Positions 1 to 47,769 are shown, counted from the stretch's first letter. The stretch is DNA of 64,000 bases from Amorphochlora amoebiformis (GCA_054601695.1 BAAHQB010000062.1:434001-498000); one strand, 5' to 3'. The notes: generated by a model from the letters alone, not told the origin. Numbers and translations: made by a program.

Positions 1-37
1 AGAGAGGGAGAGAGAGAGAGAGGGAGAGAGAGAGAGG

Positions 38-69
<32 letters not shown>

Positions 70-151
70 GGAGAGAGAGAGAGGGAGGGAGAGAGAGAGG
101 GAGAGAGAGAGAGAGAGAGGGAGAGAGAGAGAGAGTGGGAGGGAGAGAGGG

Positions 152-204
<53 letters not shown>

Positions 205-312
205 GAGAGGGAGGGAGAGAGAGAGGGAGAGAGAGAGGGAGAGAGAGAGGAAGACAGAGAGGAGAGATAGGGAGAGAGAGAGAGAGAGGGAGAGAGAGAG
301 AGTATATATATA
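1..312. repeat. (GA)n purine tract
   Basis: Polypurine GA/GGGA repeat from the first base to about 310, running directly into (TA)n. Its long frames of R/E/G residues are simple-repeat translations. It lies downstream of the last recognised exon of the minus-strand hydrolase, so it is either in that gene's intron or beyond its 3' end. Confidence 0.95.
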
Positions 313-388
313 TGTGTGTGTATACATATATATATATATATATACATATATATATTTACAATACTTGCATATATATATATAATATATA

Positions 389-427
<39 letters not shown>

Positions 428-429
428 CT

Positions 430-975
<546 letters not shown>

Positions 976-982
976 TTATATA

Positions 983-1021
<39 letters not shown>

Positions 1022-1295
1022 TATATTTACATACGGAAATAACGAAAAATTAACTATAAATATGTGTATATATGTATATATTACACACACACATATGTGT
1101 GTGTGTATATATATGTGTATAATAGTAATAATAATATATGTGTATATACACTCGTATAAGAACGGTCGGCGATAATTATACATATAGGCTTAGTTCCGGT
1201 AATATATATATATATATATATATTTATTTGTATGTGTGTGTATATGAGTGTGTATGTGCATCTGTATAATATGTGTACACATGTGTGTATTTATA

Positions 1296-1338
<43 letters not shown>

Positions 1339-1479
1339 GTGTTTATATGTATATATAGAAATGTATATATGCATCTACAATATATATATATATATATATA
1401 TTATATATGTATGTGTATATATATATATGTGTGTATATGTATATATATCAAATGCAAAAACAGTGTATAGTGTACATAC

Positions 1480-5258
<3,779 letters not shown>

Positions 5259-5503
5259 AGTCTGTCAGTACCCGTTAGTAACCTGAGATATAATCTCTCC
5301 TGACAAAATGAGGTCCTAAGTCCTAACGTTGACTCGATCGCAGGTTCGCGCGATATATATATATATATATATGTATATATCTCCGCCTCTCTTTCAAAGG
5401 GAACGAACAAAATTCTCATAATCCAGAGATATCGCCCGAATCCCACGATTTTCAAGGCTTGTCACTGGTTCTGAAAACAGGCCACATCGCCGAGTTGGAC
5501 CGC
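5259..5503. promoter_or_regulatory. Shared upstream region of hydrolase (-) and 33-exon gene (+)
   Basis: About 245 bp separate the presumed start codons of two divergent genes. It holds a short (TA)n stretch at 5353-5372 and otherwise unique sequence. At 5266-5284 it contains gtcagtacccgttagtaac, close to a motif inside the inverted-repeat element at 31.0 kb. No TATA box can be called in such TA-rich DNA. The true transcription starts are unknown, and the extent assumes the chosen Met codons are right. Confidence 0.45.
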
Positions 5504-34691
<29,188 letters not shown>

Positions 34692-35162
34692 TTAGGCTAC
34701 CCTACCGTACCGCTGTTGTACAATATACACTCTCCTAGAATCAAAGTCTAGACACTGGAATGATTGAGACAATCGTTTGAAGTTCGTATCATCACGATTC
34801 GATCATCAGGCATTCAGGAAGATTAAGCTTAGTCGTTAATACTCGCAATAGAACATTGGAGCTATCGGACACGAACTTCTTCTAGATGTTAGTACTAGTA
34901 GAATGTCGTCGATTAAAAAATATTAAATTAGATACTATGGAAAATTACCATTCAAAAATCATACCTAGAATACCAATAGTGTAGTTTTGAAGTTGCCATG
35001 CCATGATCATAAACTGAATTTGAATGCTGGCCATGACAGATATGTCATTATACTCTAGCTTATGACTAGTATGTATCATCCACATAAAAGAACTAATAAC
35101 TATTTATGATCGATGTTTGTAAACCTGTAAAACCTGTACGCATGTCCGAACGATCAGGATGA
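34692..35162. other. Unique AT-rich gap after the 33-exon gene
   Basis: About 470 bp without microsatellite and without a convincing exon, following the TGA at 34689-34691. Probably a 3' UTR plus intergenic DNA. A polyadenylation signal cannot be chosen with confidence (gattaaaaaatattaaatta at 34911 is one candidate zone). Confidence 0.6.
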
Positions 35163-35587
35163 ATGATATGGAGGATGTATGACCTACGCACCGTTCTCCT
35201 TTCCCTTTTTTATTCTGAGGGTTCTTCTTCTAACGCTGGATCCCAATATGGGACTGCTAGGGCATGACTTGGAGCGCTCTCGTATTAGGGTGGTAGACGC
35301 ATCTGATGGGTTGTTCGAGCGCGGTACCCATTCAAGTTGCGTGAGTCGAGGCGAAAACGCTGATCATGAATGCATGTATGTAAATGTATATGTATCAATC
35401 TTGTATTTGTGTGAATCCTGTTACGTAATATTTTTTTTTAATATTTTATTGTATTGGGTTTATATATATATATATATATATATATGCATATGTGTACGCG
35501 TATTTGTATTAATTGTTTTTGGTACATACACACACACAATGTACATATATGCATTGATTTATATATATATATATATATTATATAATG

Positions 35588-35618
<31 letters not shown>

Positions 35619-35619
35619 A

Positions 35620-35653
<34 letters not shown>

Positions 35654-35692
35654 GTCTATATATACATACACATGAATAATTGTATACAAACT

Positions 35693-35773
<81 letters not shown>

Positions 35774-36017
35774 ATATACATCTAAACATATATTTATATG
35801 TATATATTTATACATACACATATGTATGCACATATATACATATAGTCATACAGACATACAACCTTCCCAGAATGACGTTCTTGGCAATTTACTAGTCGTC
35901 GAGTACAAAAAGAGGAATAAAAGAGGAACAAAAGAGGAACAAAAGAACAAATTTATTAGTACCAGCAAGAGTGAACTGAAAAACCTAGCCCAAACTAAGA
36001 GTTACCTCTGTCTCTGA
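35163..36017 (+). CDS. Small two-intron gene, unknown function (about 93 aa)
   Basis: Proposed exons 35163-35176, 35220-35340 and 35871-36017 (TGA). The first intron would be only 43 bp (gtatga ... pyrimidine tract ... tgag); alternatively translation simply reads through from the ATG at 35179. Exon 2 ends at a strong donor (gtgagtcg) and exon 3 follows accttcccag; both junctions keep frame. Residues include [34 protein letters not shown] and, after the intron, [19 protein letters not shown] with a K/E-rich tail. I do not recognise the family. It overlaps nothing else, but lies between the convergent 33-exon gene and the LRAT-like gene and could belong to either neighbourhood. Confidence 0.45.
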
Positions 36018-36094
36018 AGCTCCCTCTGCGATGCAAAAACAGCCTAATGAATACATACGTATGATAACGTTTTCATACATATGTATGTATGCTG

Positions 36095-36415
36095 TATTAT
36101 TTGCGTGTTACCATGCATTTCTACGTATTCACACACACGTAAACCTCATATATACATATATTATATATATATATATATGTATATGTATATATATCATGTA
36201 TATATATATATATATATATGTATCCTATATTGTATGTATGTAAGTTACAATGCATTTCTACGTATTTACACACGCGTAAACCTCATATATACATATATAC
36301 ATATATACATTATGTATATACATGTATGTATATATATATATATATATATCCTATTATATGTATGTATGTTACCATGCATTTCAACATATTCACGCACATG
36401 TAAACCTCATATATA
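36095..36415. repeat. Three copies of a 50-bp segment between (TA)n tracts
   Basis: ttaccatgcatttctacgta + ttcacacacacgtaaacctc + atatatac occurs at 36110, 36244 and 36370 with small changes. On the minus strand each begins with tatatgag (acceptor-like) and two end catggtaac (donor-like), so this may be a triplicated exon or exon end of the minus-strand gene upstream. In the phase carried from 36511 every copy stops after four or five codons. Confidence 0.75.
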
Positions 36416-36426
36416 CACCACATATA

Positions 36427-36459
<33 letters not shown>

Positions 36460-36465
36460 TCACAT

Positions 36466-36508
<43 letters not shown>

Positions 36509-36769
36509 ACCACAGGCACTCCTGTCCCGCTGGAATTAAGCCACCTGAAGACAAACATATGAGGTGTAAATAATCAATATGCAAGATGAGAGAAATACAC
36601 GTTTGTATATGCATATAATTGTATTTATGTATGTATGCATAAATATATTTATATTTGTATGGATATACTGATAAAAAATGTGCATATTAATAAAGCTATA
36701 TATATATATATAATAGATATACATATGTATATATATCGTATACGTATAGATCTATGAGATTATATAAAA

Positions 36770-36809
<40 letters not shown>

Positions 36810-37051
36810 CATATAAACATATATGTATATATATATATATATATATACATATATATTGAGGAGTATGTGAGGAGACGAAAGCCCAAGAAATAGGGAGGAT
36901 ACAGAAAAGAGGAGATATTTGTATACACACCAAGAGGACGTGCAAAAAAGGTAGGGAGAGCGAGAGGTAGATAATAGATAGAAACACATCTATTCAATAG
37001 TACATACATCATGCGCATATGATATGCTTGTATATGCGCATGTTACTACTT

Positions 37052-38138
37052 TTACCTCATAATGAGCTGCGCGGACACGTTGAAGACGACGTCGCTCAGG
37101 AAATAAGATGTCTTATCAGAGCAAGGGAAAACAAAAATGGAGAAAACAAAGGTACTGATGTATAGCGTGAACCAAAATAGAGCGAATTTCAGCATAAGAA
37201 AAGAATGAGTACATACAAACAGAATGCTGTTATGGTTTATGTACGTACAAAGCACATTGTACTATATAGCACATCTAATATAATATGTTGAATTATATTA
37301 TGTATAACATTACAGTATATATATGTATATATATATATATATATTTACACCGTATACATATATATATGTATATATATATATATATATACCATATGTATAT
37401 ATATATGTGTATGTTTATATGTATTACATGTGTATATATAAATACATAACTGTATACTCATCCATAAGTCACTGAGTAAAAATAAATATCCATAAACATA
37501 TATACACATAAAAACTTATATATACATTATCAAAAATTATGTACACAATAACGTACACATTCAAACGCAGTTTCCATACCATGACGAAGAAAGACGCAAT
37601 GACAATGCATCCAAAACTCCACACGATTCGCGGCAGGAGGGCCAGCATGAGGATTGCCATTCCGCCAGAGATCACCTGAACATGTATCAAAATAATCACC
37701 CAATCTGCTCTGTATGCAATATGAAAGCAGGATACCCGATATTCAACCAGACCTTAGCATCTTGCGTGTTTTGTGTTCAAAGGGTCTCAATAGTAACACT
37801 TTGGTAAAATTGTTATTCCTACCGCTCGGGCGACTTCCTTGGCTAGTAGGAAGAAGTAAATCATCTCCCCAAGCTTCTCCTTGCGCTCTGTGAGCCGCAC
37901 TGCGGACCTCACTAGAGACACCAGAACCTGGTACGTATGCATGTATGTGTTTGTATGTACATGTATATATATATATATATATGTAAATTTAGAATTATAT
38001 ATATATATACACACATATATATATCAACATGTATATATATCACATTTTATCACTTCACACGGGTTGCTTTTCAATTGTCTGTCGTGGGATATGTACATAA
38101 AACACACATATATATATATATATATGTATATACATATG

Positions 38139-38191
<53 letters not shown>

Positions 38192-38704
38192 GTATATATA
38201 TATATTGGATAAAAATATATATGTGTATATATCGCTATATATATATATATTAATTATATGTACATTCTCAATAGAAAATGCAGATATTTTCGATACATAA
38301 TCGTGGTATCAATAAGACCTGTAGGCCTACAGGAATCGTTGTGAACAGATTGTAGACAATGACAGTTGCGTTTTCATAAAACCCCCAACCTTCCACCTAA
38401 CGCACAAACTACTATTGCACACCTTTCAAGCTCAAATTATCAAAATCTTATAATCATTTCTTTGGGTACATGTAAGGCTACAGAAAGGGGCTTGTTTTTT
38501 TGTGATTAAGCAATTGTGATGGCCTTTTGGTACCCGAAGGTCGGGACTGATCCCTCGGAGCGTCTCCAGGTGGTATAAGAGTATGCTATGATATATGTAA
38601 TATTCAGTTACCTATAATACGTGGGAGAGTCTACGTTAGTGCTTCATACACATAAATGTATATATATATATATATATATATATAATGTATATACATACAG
38701 AGAT

Positions 38705-38745
<41 letters not shown>

Positions 38746-38746
38746 T

Positions 38747-38808
<62 letters not shown>

Positions 38809-38883
38809 GTCTAAACATATAGATATGTATATATATTTATATATATATATATATATACACACATATATATATATATATATTAC

Positions 38884-38914
<31 letters not shown>

Positions 38915-39089
38915 ATATAACATTAACCACATCATTATATCATAAATATATAATTACATTGCAGATTTTTAGTACATCAGTATTGTACGTACATATATGA
39001 ATGTATAAATGTATTGTACTTTATGTGTACATATACATATGCGATATATATCCATGTTCGGATATCTAAATATATATATATATATAAAG

Positions 39090-39123
<34 letters not shown>

Positions 39124-39341
39124 GTGTAAATATGTATATATATATATGTATATATCTATACATAATTATATTATACATGTAAATGTACAATTTCGTTAAG
39201 TATATATTGTCTAACCAGCCGATTAGATGTACAACAAGCCTCAGAAAGTTATACAGGAACCACGGAACCTACAATATGTGTATCTATATAACTCAATTAC
39301 ATACACAATATATATATATATATATATATTTATATTTATAC

Positions 39342-39395
<54 letters not shown>

Positions 39396-39432
39396 CATGT
39401 ATATATCATAAATTAAAATCCGTATATATAAT

Positions 39433-39474
<42 letters not shown>

Positions 39475-39769
39475 TCAGCATGTACATATCATAAATTAAT
39501 ATTTTATATATATATTATATATATATATATATATAATATGAAAATAAATACACGATCATTACACACATTTACACCAAACACACCTGAGGCGAAATCCATC
39601 TCTTAGTCCCAGCATCAAGACCCCACGCAGCGTGCTCGCAATTGCGGAAGATGATGTCGTATGGCTTGAACGATAACATGAGGTTCTTGGCCTCCTGTAC
39701 AATGGAGTCGCGGTCCTTCGGGGTGATGTTGTCGACTACGCGATAGATGCCGAATGCGGATCTCCCGTC

Positions 39770-39818
<49 letters not shown>

Positions 39819-40311
39819 GTATGTATACATGTGTAATATATGTAAAACATACTTTTATACATGTATATTATATACATATATATCTTTGCATGTTCATAAA
39901 ATGTATATATAATATATATATATATGTATGTATAAATATTATATATATATATATATATACATATATGGATATGCAGTTGTGTACAGTATGCTTCGAAAAT
40001 AACTAACCTGGTAATCGTGAAGGGTGAGCTGCTGGAAGGGCGCGGGACTATTGATAATTTTTTAATAGTTTTATGAAACGACGAGAGCAAGCAACAAACA
40101 TACATTTGAGTTTGAATATTCTGTGGAGTAAATAAGGAGATTGAGAGAGAGAGAGGTAGGGAGACGAGAGGGAGAGGTGAGGATAGGGAGATGAAAGGAT
40201 GAGGACACAAATACACTCATACATACATGTGTTTATACCCATAAGCTATGAATCTGACATGGCCATACTTATATGGATTCAACAACATACATATGTTAAA
40301 ACATATATATA

Positions 40312-40356
<45 letters not shown>

Positions 40357-41036
40357 CATACATGTATTAATGAATCAACATAATCCCACTGAGGGAGGGA
40401 GAGAAGAGAGAGATTACTCTCGGATGAAATTGACGATGCCGATTTTGAGTGCCTGTCTTATGGCTCCGACGGGTGTGTTGGAATATTCACAAATCTTCGC
40501 GGCCTCTCCTTCGGCGTTTAATGGTACACCCTGCAAATAAATTTGAATTCCGCTTTTGTTTTTCCCTGATTACATTTGCCAGGTATTGCTAGAGGTTAAG
40601 GCTCATTGGGTGTTGGGTTGGGTCAGCATTGAGCAATATGCCAGGGCTATGCTTCCTTCCTCAGGATGGCTAGGGCGTCAGATTAGATAGGGTTAGGTTT
40701 AGCGTTAGCGATAGGAAGCGATATGTATCTGTCAACAGATATGGAATACCTTTGAATCGATGGAGACGACGTCTTCGAACATGATGAAGTGATGGTACAG
40801 ACGTAAGATCTGATATACATTAGGTTGTTTACATTGTATAGATACCGAAAATGAATGTATCGAATGTATATGTCTATAAAGGTATCTAACGCATTATATA
40901 TATATATATATATATATATATCCATATATATATATATATGTATATAAATATATATATATCCTTTAGATAAATAATAAACATAAATATACATACATGTATA
41001 CTGTTACACATCCACAAATATATGAATATATATATA

Positions 41037-41074
<38 letters not shown>

Positions 41075-41187
41075 GTATGTATATACATATGTCTTTTATA
41101 TTATGTAATATATACATAATATATATTTATATATTTAAAAAATATACAACACTCAAAGATATTACACACACATATATATACACGCAT

Positions 41188-41248
<61 letters not shown>

Positions 41249-41297
41249 GTATATGGTATATGTATATTGTATTGGATATATACACACATATATATAA

Positions 41298-41354
<57 letters not shown>

Positions 41355-41441
41355 CATCTACTTTTACATTAAATATATACAAATTTTCCCGTTCAACTAA
41401 TATATTATATATATATATATGTATAGATATATATATTTATA

Positions 41442-41493
<52 letters not shown>

Positions 41494-41520
41494 GTATATA
41501 ATATACATATGTACGTTACG

Positions 41521-41552
<32 letters not shown>

Positions 41553-42372
41553 CATAACATATAATTTTTATATAACCTCCCAGCTCGCCAGGAAGAATAC
41601 AAGTGCGTCACACCACCTATGTAACTACACATATACACAATTAAATAACTGTGGTCGCTACCCCTCATCAACTTTCTCCAAATTTCCCTCATGCCCCTCG
41701 AACATTCTCCCTATCGCACCCCCTCCACTTCTCCCTTCCCCCTTGAGACCAAGCAGTACAAACAGGTTCGCATACATTTTCATACACACGGCCATCAAAC
41801 TCGAACCCTAACTGCACTACTTAACCTAACCGTAAGTATAACGTTAATAAATATACCTTGCGGACCGGATTGAGGCCTACAATACAGTGATCCCCCTAAT
41901 TACAATGAACGACGGGTCCATGGTGAGTGGAATGTGAACTCTATGTGCACAAGTTAGTAGAGTTGGGTTATAATTCGTTGACCTTTCTAAGCTTGGTAAG
42001 GTCTGTGACCTCCTCCTGCGAAAAAGCATGCGTGCATATGTGTCAGTATCCAGGGGGAAAAGCAAATGAATTCGTAAACCAGCTGGACACCGTGTCAACA
42101 CGAGAGAAATTTTGAGGGTTGGGCGGAGATCTAGATAATTCAGTGTACAAAGGGATTCGGATTTGTTTTAGCATGTTTTCGAGTAAATGCTGCACCATGA
42201 CGTTGTAGTCGTCGATGTACAGTGTCACATGGGGGGCATCCTTCCAAAACTCGATCTTGCCTACGAAATCAACATATTTATCACTCGGATTGACCTCATA
42301 AGAAATATTTACGATTATTCTAGGTGGTATTAGAGGAGAGTTTGGCGTGAACACCTGTTGTAGACTCATCAA
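37052..42372 (-). CDS. LRAT/NlpC-P60-like protein with C-terminal membrane segments
   Basis: Minus-strand exons: 42372-42091, 42015-41983, 41876-41857, 41616-41576, then (one microexon missing, length 2 mod 3) 40809-40750, 40530-40418, 40047-40008, 39769-39584, 37927-37823, 37675-37557, 37154-37052 (TAA). Phase holds through the last seven. [12 protein letters not shown] supplies the candidate catalytic His. [16 protein letters not shown] matches the NCEH box of LRAT-type thiol acyltransferases/hydrolases. Between them lies [16 protein letters not shown]. The C-terminal exons hold hydrophobic stretches ([31 protein letters not shown]), suggesting membrane anchoring as in LRAT relatives. The N-terminal exon ([20 protein letters not shown]) is unassigned. 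The last exon could instead splice at gtaaaa into 36989-36931 and 36544-36511, which also keep phase. Substrate unknown. Confidence 0.8.
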
Positions 42373-42525
42373 ACGTAATGGAGTCAGGCATCCGAACCCG
42401 GAAAAAGGTACACTACTCTGTCAAGACTTGGTTCACGTGTACAATTACTGACAGGTTACTAACGGGGATTGGAATCTCCCGCAATCCCCGGGAATCACCG
42501 GTGAGTATCCAGAGATCCAACGCCC
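42373..42525. promoter_or_regulatory. Shared upstream region of LRAT-like (-) and GYF (+) genes
   Basis: Only about 153 bp between the two start codons, free of (TA)n. It contains ggggattgg (CCAAT-type on one strand) at 42463 and a gtgagt at 42501 that could be a 5' UTR donor. No TATA-like element was chosen. Confidence 0.5.
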
Positions 42526-43299
42526 ATGTCGAAGCGGAAGCGCGAAGAGACCGAGGTTACCATGGCGGACGGTACGTACAAGCTCTCCCACAGCTTCAAA
42601 CCGATCATCTTTTTTTAAAATTATGTTTCCACGCGAATGTTTGGTGGAAAATGACAGTTTTAGTAGTTTTCTTTCCAAACATTATGAACGTTTGCGGTAA
42701 ATAGTTTATTTAATCCAAGTCTAGAGACACGCACGCCTCAGAACACCCAATTTTATCCACTTCCTTATCTGTGAATCCTCCTAATATCCCGATGCCTTCC
42801 GTGTAGAAGACGTAGATTCCTCAGTACTGGGCTTACTTCGTGTGAAAATTAATTATCTTTTCCGCGGGGTGTATGATATTTCCGTTTGTTCACATGTTTG
42901 TGCAGTCAAAGTGGAGGGAAACACAGAGATCCTGAACAATGACGAAATCGGCAAGAAAAAGGAGGTCAAATCTCTAATAAAATCTCATGTGAAACTTGCA
43001 TTCACCCCACAGAGAAAAGATGCGAGGAAAGAGAAGGAGAGGTAGGGGACGACTGGGTCATGCTGAACGACATACTTATATCATACATGATCATACAAAG
43101 AAAGCACACAAACTTCTTCAGAAACACGCATATACATACATTTTACACCAAGTGTATTATGTATGTGCATATAAATCACACACACACACCCAACATATAT
43201 ATTTATATGCATATAATATGCATATTCATATATATGTCATACATTTATATAACCTAATTATACACATAATATGAAGTATATATATATATTTATATATAT

Positions 43300-43342
<43 letters not shown>

Positions 43343-44727
43343 TACACACATATATACATAGAAATATATATATGTATGTATATATATATATATATATATA
43401 TCCGTATAAAATAACATATTTTTAAGGTATGTGTTTTAGTATCTTACGGTGATAAATGCCATTACGCAAATCAGATGCGTAAGGCGAAACAGAGGGGTGA
43501 GATCCAGCAACAACTCCGTCGCCAAGGTAGTACATGTTCCAACATTTGTACTCTCAAAATGTTAACACACGTATTATTTTGTTTCAGGTATAGACCTGGG
43601 CGACGACGCCGCAGACATGAATGATGTTGAAGGGTTTTACGACACAAAGGCCGAGGTCAAGAAGGAGGATGGGGTCACAATCGAACCCTTTCGAATGGAC
43701 GGATTCTTTAATAACGAGGGAAGGTAATGCCGCACAATGACTGTCCCTCTACCTTGCTCTTCATCCCTAAACCTAAACCACTCTACTATTCATGAATTTT
43801 ATTGGAGAAATTGACGAGCGAATTTGATAAAGTGAAAATGTTATGCGTATACATATCAGATATGTAGAGCGCGCGGGAGAGGAAGCTGACCCTTGGTACC
43901 AGCAGTGGAAGGTATTTGTAACACCCAATAAATACTCAAAATGAATATATAGCCTTCGAGATACTATTCGAGAAAGTTAGTGATAAATCATTACTATTTA
44001 AGGCCTTTTTACTATTTAAGATCCTTTTGTGATTATTATTAAAGGACCAAAAAGACAAGAAGGACTACAAGGCACCCAAAGCGCAGGAAGAGAAAGGGAA
44101 AGAGGTTTGAAAACGCGAGAACTTAGACAGAACAAACCTCACAGTATAAGCTACCCCAGATGACACTAATCCTAACCCTATGTTCAACCTTAACCCTTAC
44201 TGTAACAAGCCAAACTACTGATAGGAGAACGTACGCACGCCTCTGGAGCTCCAAAAAGTCCTCCTCAAGCACGTCAAACCCAACGAGACAGTTCTACGCT
44301 GCCTCAAGCGATTGGGGAGGAAGCCTAAACAGGTGCGTGCAAGCACCCTTGATACGATGCGACTCCAGCTGGGTTCCCATGCTTTTGTTATTAATATGTA
44401 AAACCAATCCTCTCAGGCATATTTGTGCATATTCATAAAATAGCCCTCATAAGTGATATGTTCATCCTCATGGATCTACTTTGTAGGGAGCTCAGCCACG
44501 CAAGCCGTGGATGAAGAACAAGCGTAAGACTGGCAAGATCAATATCCTATCTGCCGACGGGGGAAAACGTCGCCGCGGAGATGTACCCAACACCCGCGTC
44601 TTACTCCCCCTTTTCCTTCTCTAACCTCAATCGCCTCCCTCTCATCCCCCTGTCTCTCCTTCCTCTCTCTCCCTATGTCTCTCCCTCATTCCTTACATCT
44701 CTTTCATTCTCTACACCTAATTCCTAA

Positions 44728-44778
<51 letters not shown>

Positions 44779-44968
44779 CATATTCACAGAAGTATAGGAT
44801 TCTATACACATAAAAATATAATGTGTACGCGCAATAACTAAAACAATACAGCTAGACATATAATATATATATATATATATATAAATATATGTATGTATAT
44901 ATTATATATATATATATATATTATATAAAATGTAATTACATATTGATATATATATATATATTCCATAT

Positions 44969-45024
<56 letters not shown>

Positions 45025-45560
45025 GTATATAATATGTGTATATATACTTATACAATGGATTTTTCCAGGGATCGGCATTCGACACCGGAGCGGGGGAGAA
45101 GAAGGGAAATGCCAACGATCTCACGGTAGGTTTAGGAGATAAAATACATATATTAATACAATATATATATATATATATATGTATATATATGTGTATATTA
45201 GATACGTATGTATGTAATGTATGTGAATGTACTTAGATAAACAGAGAACAGAAGAGCATAGAGTAATGAACGTGTTGTATATAAAAAGGATGCAGAGAAA
45301 CAAAAGGCTGTCCTGGACAGCGCGAAAGGTTCGAAGCAGAAGAAGAAATCCGCCAAGTCAGAAGAAGAGATCGCGAGGGCCAAAGTAATCGAGGAATTGT
45401 CTAGCGCAGCGAACGAAATGATGGGACATGGATATCATAACATCTACCAGGTATTGATGACTGTTTGGACTTGATGTTTTTGGGAATACAGGCAAATGGA
45501 ATGGGGAGATGAACCTACATGTATTTAAATAAATATATATATATATATTATATATGTATA

Positions 45561-45603
<43 letters not shown>

Positions 45604-45907
45604 GTATGTATTTATACCGATGGAATGGGGAAATGAACATACATGTATTTAAATACATATATATATATATGTATAAATATATTATATATATTATATATAT
45701 ATTATATATATATATATGTAAATATACAGTGATTATTGAATATGTAAGCATATTTTCGAATGACATGCACACAATGTATATATATATATGTATATATGTA
45801 TATATGTGCATATTCATATATAATATATGTAAATATGTCAGCGTATATACGAAGTGTATATATATACACACACACACACACATGTGTATATATATACATA
45901 TTTATAC

Positions 45908-45943
<36 letters not shown>

Positions 45944-46068
45944 AATGTGCATACGCAGAGATGTATACATGTATATATAATATGATGTATTTCTATATAT
46001 ATATACATATTTGTACACATATGTATATGTATATATTTATAAATATGTAATATTTTGTATGCATACGG

Positions 46069-46107
<39 letters not shown>

Positions 46108-46130
46108 AGTGTATATAGGTAGTAGTATGT

Positions 46131-46187
<57 letters not shown>

Positions 46188-46416
46188 TATACATATATAT
46201 ATACATATATATTATATACGTAAATATTACATATATCATGTAATACACAAAATAAGATGTCTTTAATGCAGGAGACGTATGCGAGTCTTTCTGAGGAGGT
46301 GCGCAAGGCTATGGAACAAAGCAAAAAATCTTCCGAGTCCCAGGAATGGGAGTATGTTTTTCACGGGGATACAAAAGTATGCACTAAGATGTATTATATT
46401 CAATGTAATATATAGT

Positions 46417-46467
<51 letters not shown>

Positions 46468-46507
46468 TATGTTGTGTGCGTGTGCGGCTGTGTATAAAAG
46501 TACCTAG

Positions 46508-46558
<51 letters not shown>

Positions 46559-46668
46559 CATACATATATGTATATATTCATACATCTAAATCTCTTTTTC
46601 GTAATATAATCTAAAATAGATGCGAAGTATCGATATTATATGTACATATGAATACAAATACATATATG

Positions 46669-46699
<31 letters not shown>

Positions 46700-46716
46700 G
46701 TGTATATATATACATA

Positions 46717-46751
<35 letters not shown>

Positions 46752-46860
46752 ATATACATATGCATATATTTATATATATTCCTTAATGTTGTTTAATTGC
46801 ATATCTTCATACGCATGTGTTTATATATTTTTGTATATACATATGTGTGTATATGAATAC

Positions 46861-46897
<37 letters not shown>

Positions 46898-46981
46898 ATA
46901 TATTTTATATAATATATGTATATATATTCCTTCATTGTTTACGTGCATTGCACATCTTCATACATATATATACATATATAC

Positions 46982-47018
<37 letters not shown>

Positions 47019-47054
47019 TTTATTTTACATATATACATATATTTATATAGGTAT

Positions 47055-47097
<43 letters not shown>

Positions 47098-47365
47098 CAT
47101 TACATATATATATATATATATGTATATTACGCATATATGTGTTTGTAAATGTACAATGTATATAAATATACATGCGTACATGCCTACTACATAATTTTTG
47201 TACACATACAGCACATATTGATGTGTCAGATTCACACTGGATACTCAGCTTCGCAGATGCAGAAGTGGAATAAGGCGGGCTACTTTAAGAACGCCAGAGT
47301 TCGAAAGGTGGACATATATTATTGGGTTTGCACATTTGCATATACATATGTGTGTATATTTATAC

Positions 47366-47397
<32 letters not shown>

Positions 47398-47525
47398 ATA
47401 TATTAAATATACATATATGTCATATATTCTTCTACACGATGTTGGACAAATATGATGGGGTTTGATCTTGTCAGGTGGGAACGTCTGAGTGGCTAACTTG
47501 CGAGGAGAGTTTTGAGTTTGAGTAG
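42526..47525 (+). CDS. CD2BP2: CD2BP2/Lin1-like GYF-domain protein (U5 snRNP assembly factor family)
   Basis: Exons: 42526-42571, 42906-43041, 43475-43526, 43588-43723, 43860-43911, 44045-44104, 44225-44332, 44487-44582, 45069-45125, 45289-45450, 46272-46376, 47230-47307, 47475-47525 (TAG). All junctions keep frame except 43041 to 43475, where a microexon of length 1 mod 3 must be missing. The N-terminus is basic ([10 protein letters not shown]). [20 protein letters not shown] and ADPWYQQWK correspond to the conserved central block of the family, and [20 protein letters not shown] to its helical region. The C-terminus is the GYF domain: [11 protein letters not shown], then [19 protein letters not shown], then [12 protein letters not shown]. 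The signature GP[FY] is TGY here. Known family role: binding of proline-rich ligands and U5 snRNP assembly in the nucleus. Confidence 0.88.
45485..45665 (+). repeat. 45-bp intronic duplication after exon 45289-45450
   Basis: caaatggaatggggagatga + acctacatgtatttaaat (45493) recurs at 45619 as gatggaatggggaaatgaac + atacatgtatttaaat, separated by (TA)n. It lies about 40 bp downstream of the donor and contains no exon sequence. Confidence 0.85.
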
Positions 47526-47685
47526 TCATAAGGCACGTAAAACCATAACCAATTATTCGACCTCTTGGTTTTTGTACGTGTATCGCAAATTAAGTTGATT
47601 GGTAATTATTGGGTCCATGGGTTTCCCCTATTTATAATTGTCATATATCTAGTATATATATTTTTATATATGTAATTATATATAT

Positions 47686-47733
<48 letters not shown>

Positions 47734-47734
47734 T

Positions 47735-47769
<35 letters not shown>

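Noticed and set aside
41877-42101. Continuous minus-strand frame [15 protein letters not shown]...[13 protein letters not shown] as one exon
   Set aside because: The alternative frame gives [11 protein letters not shown] with good splice borders and continues in phase through 41876-41857 into [12 protein letters not shown]; not fully excluded.
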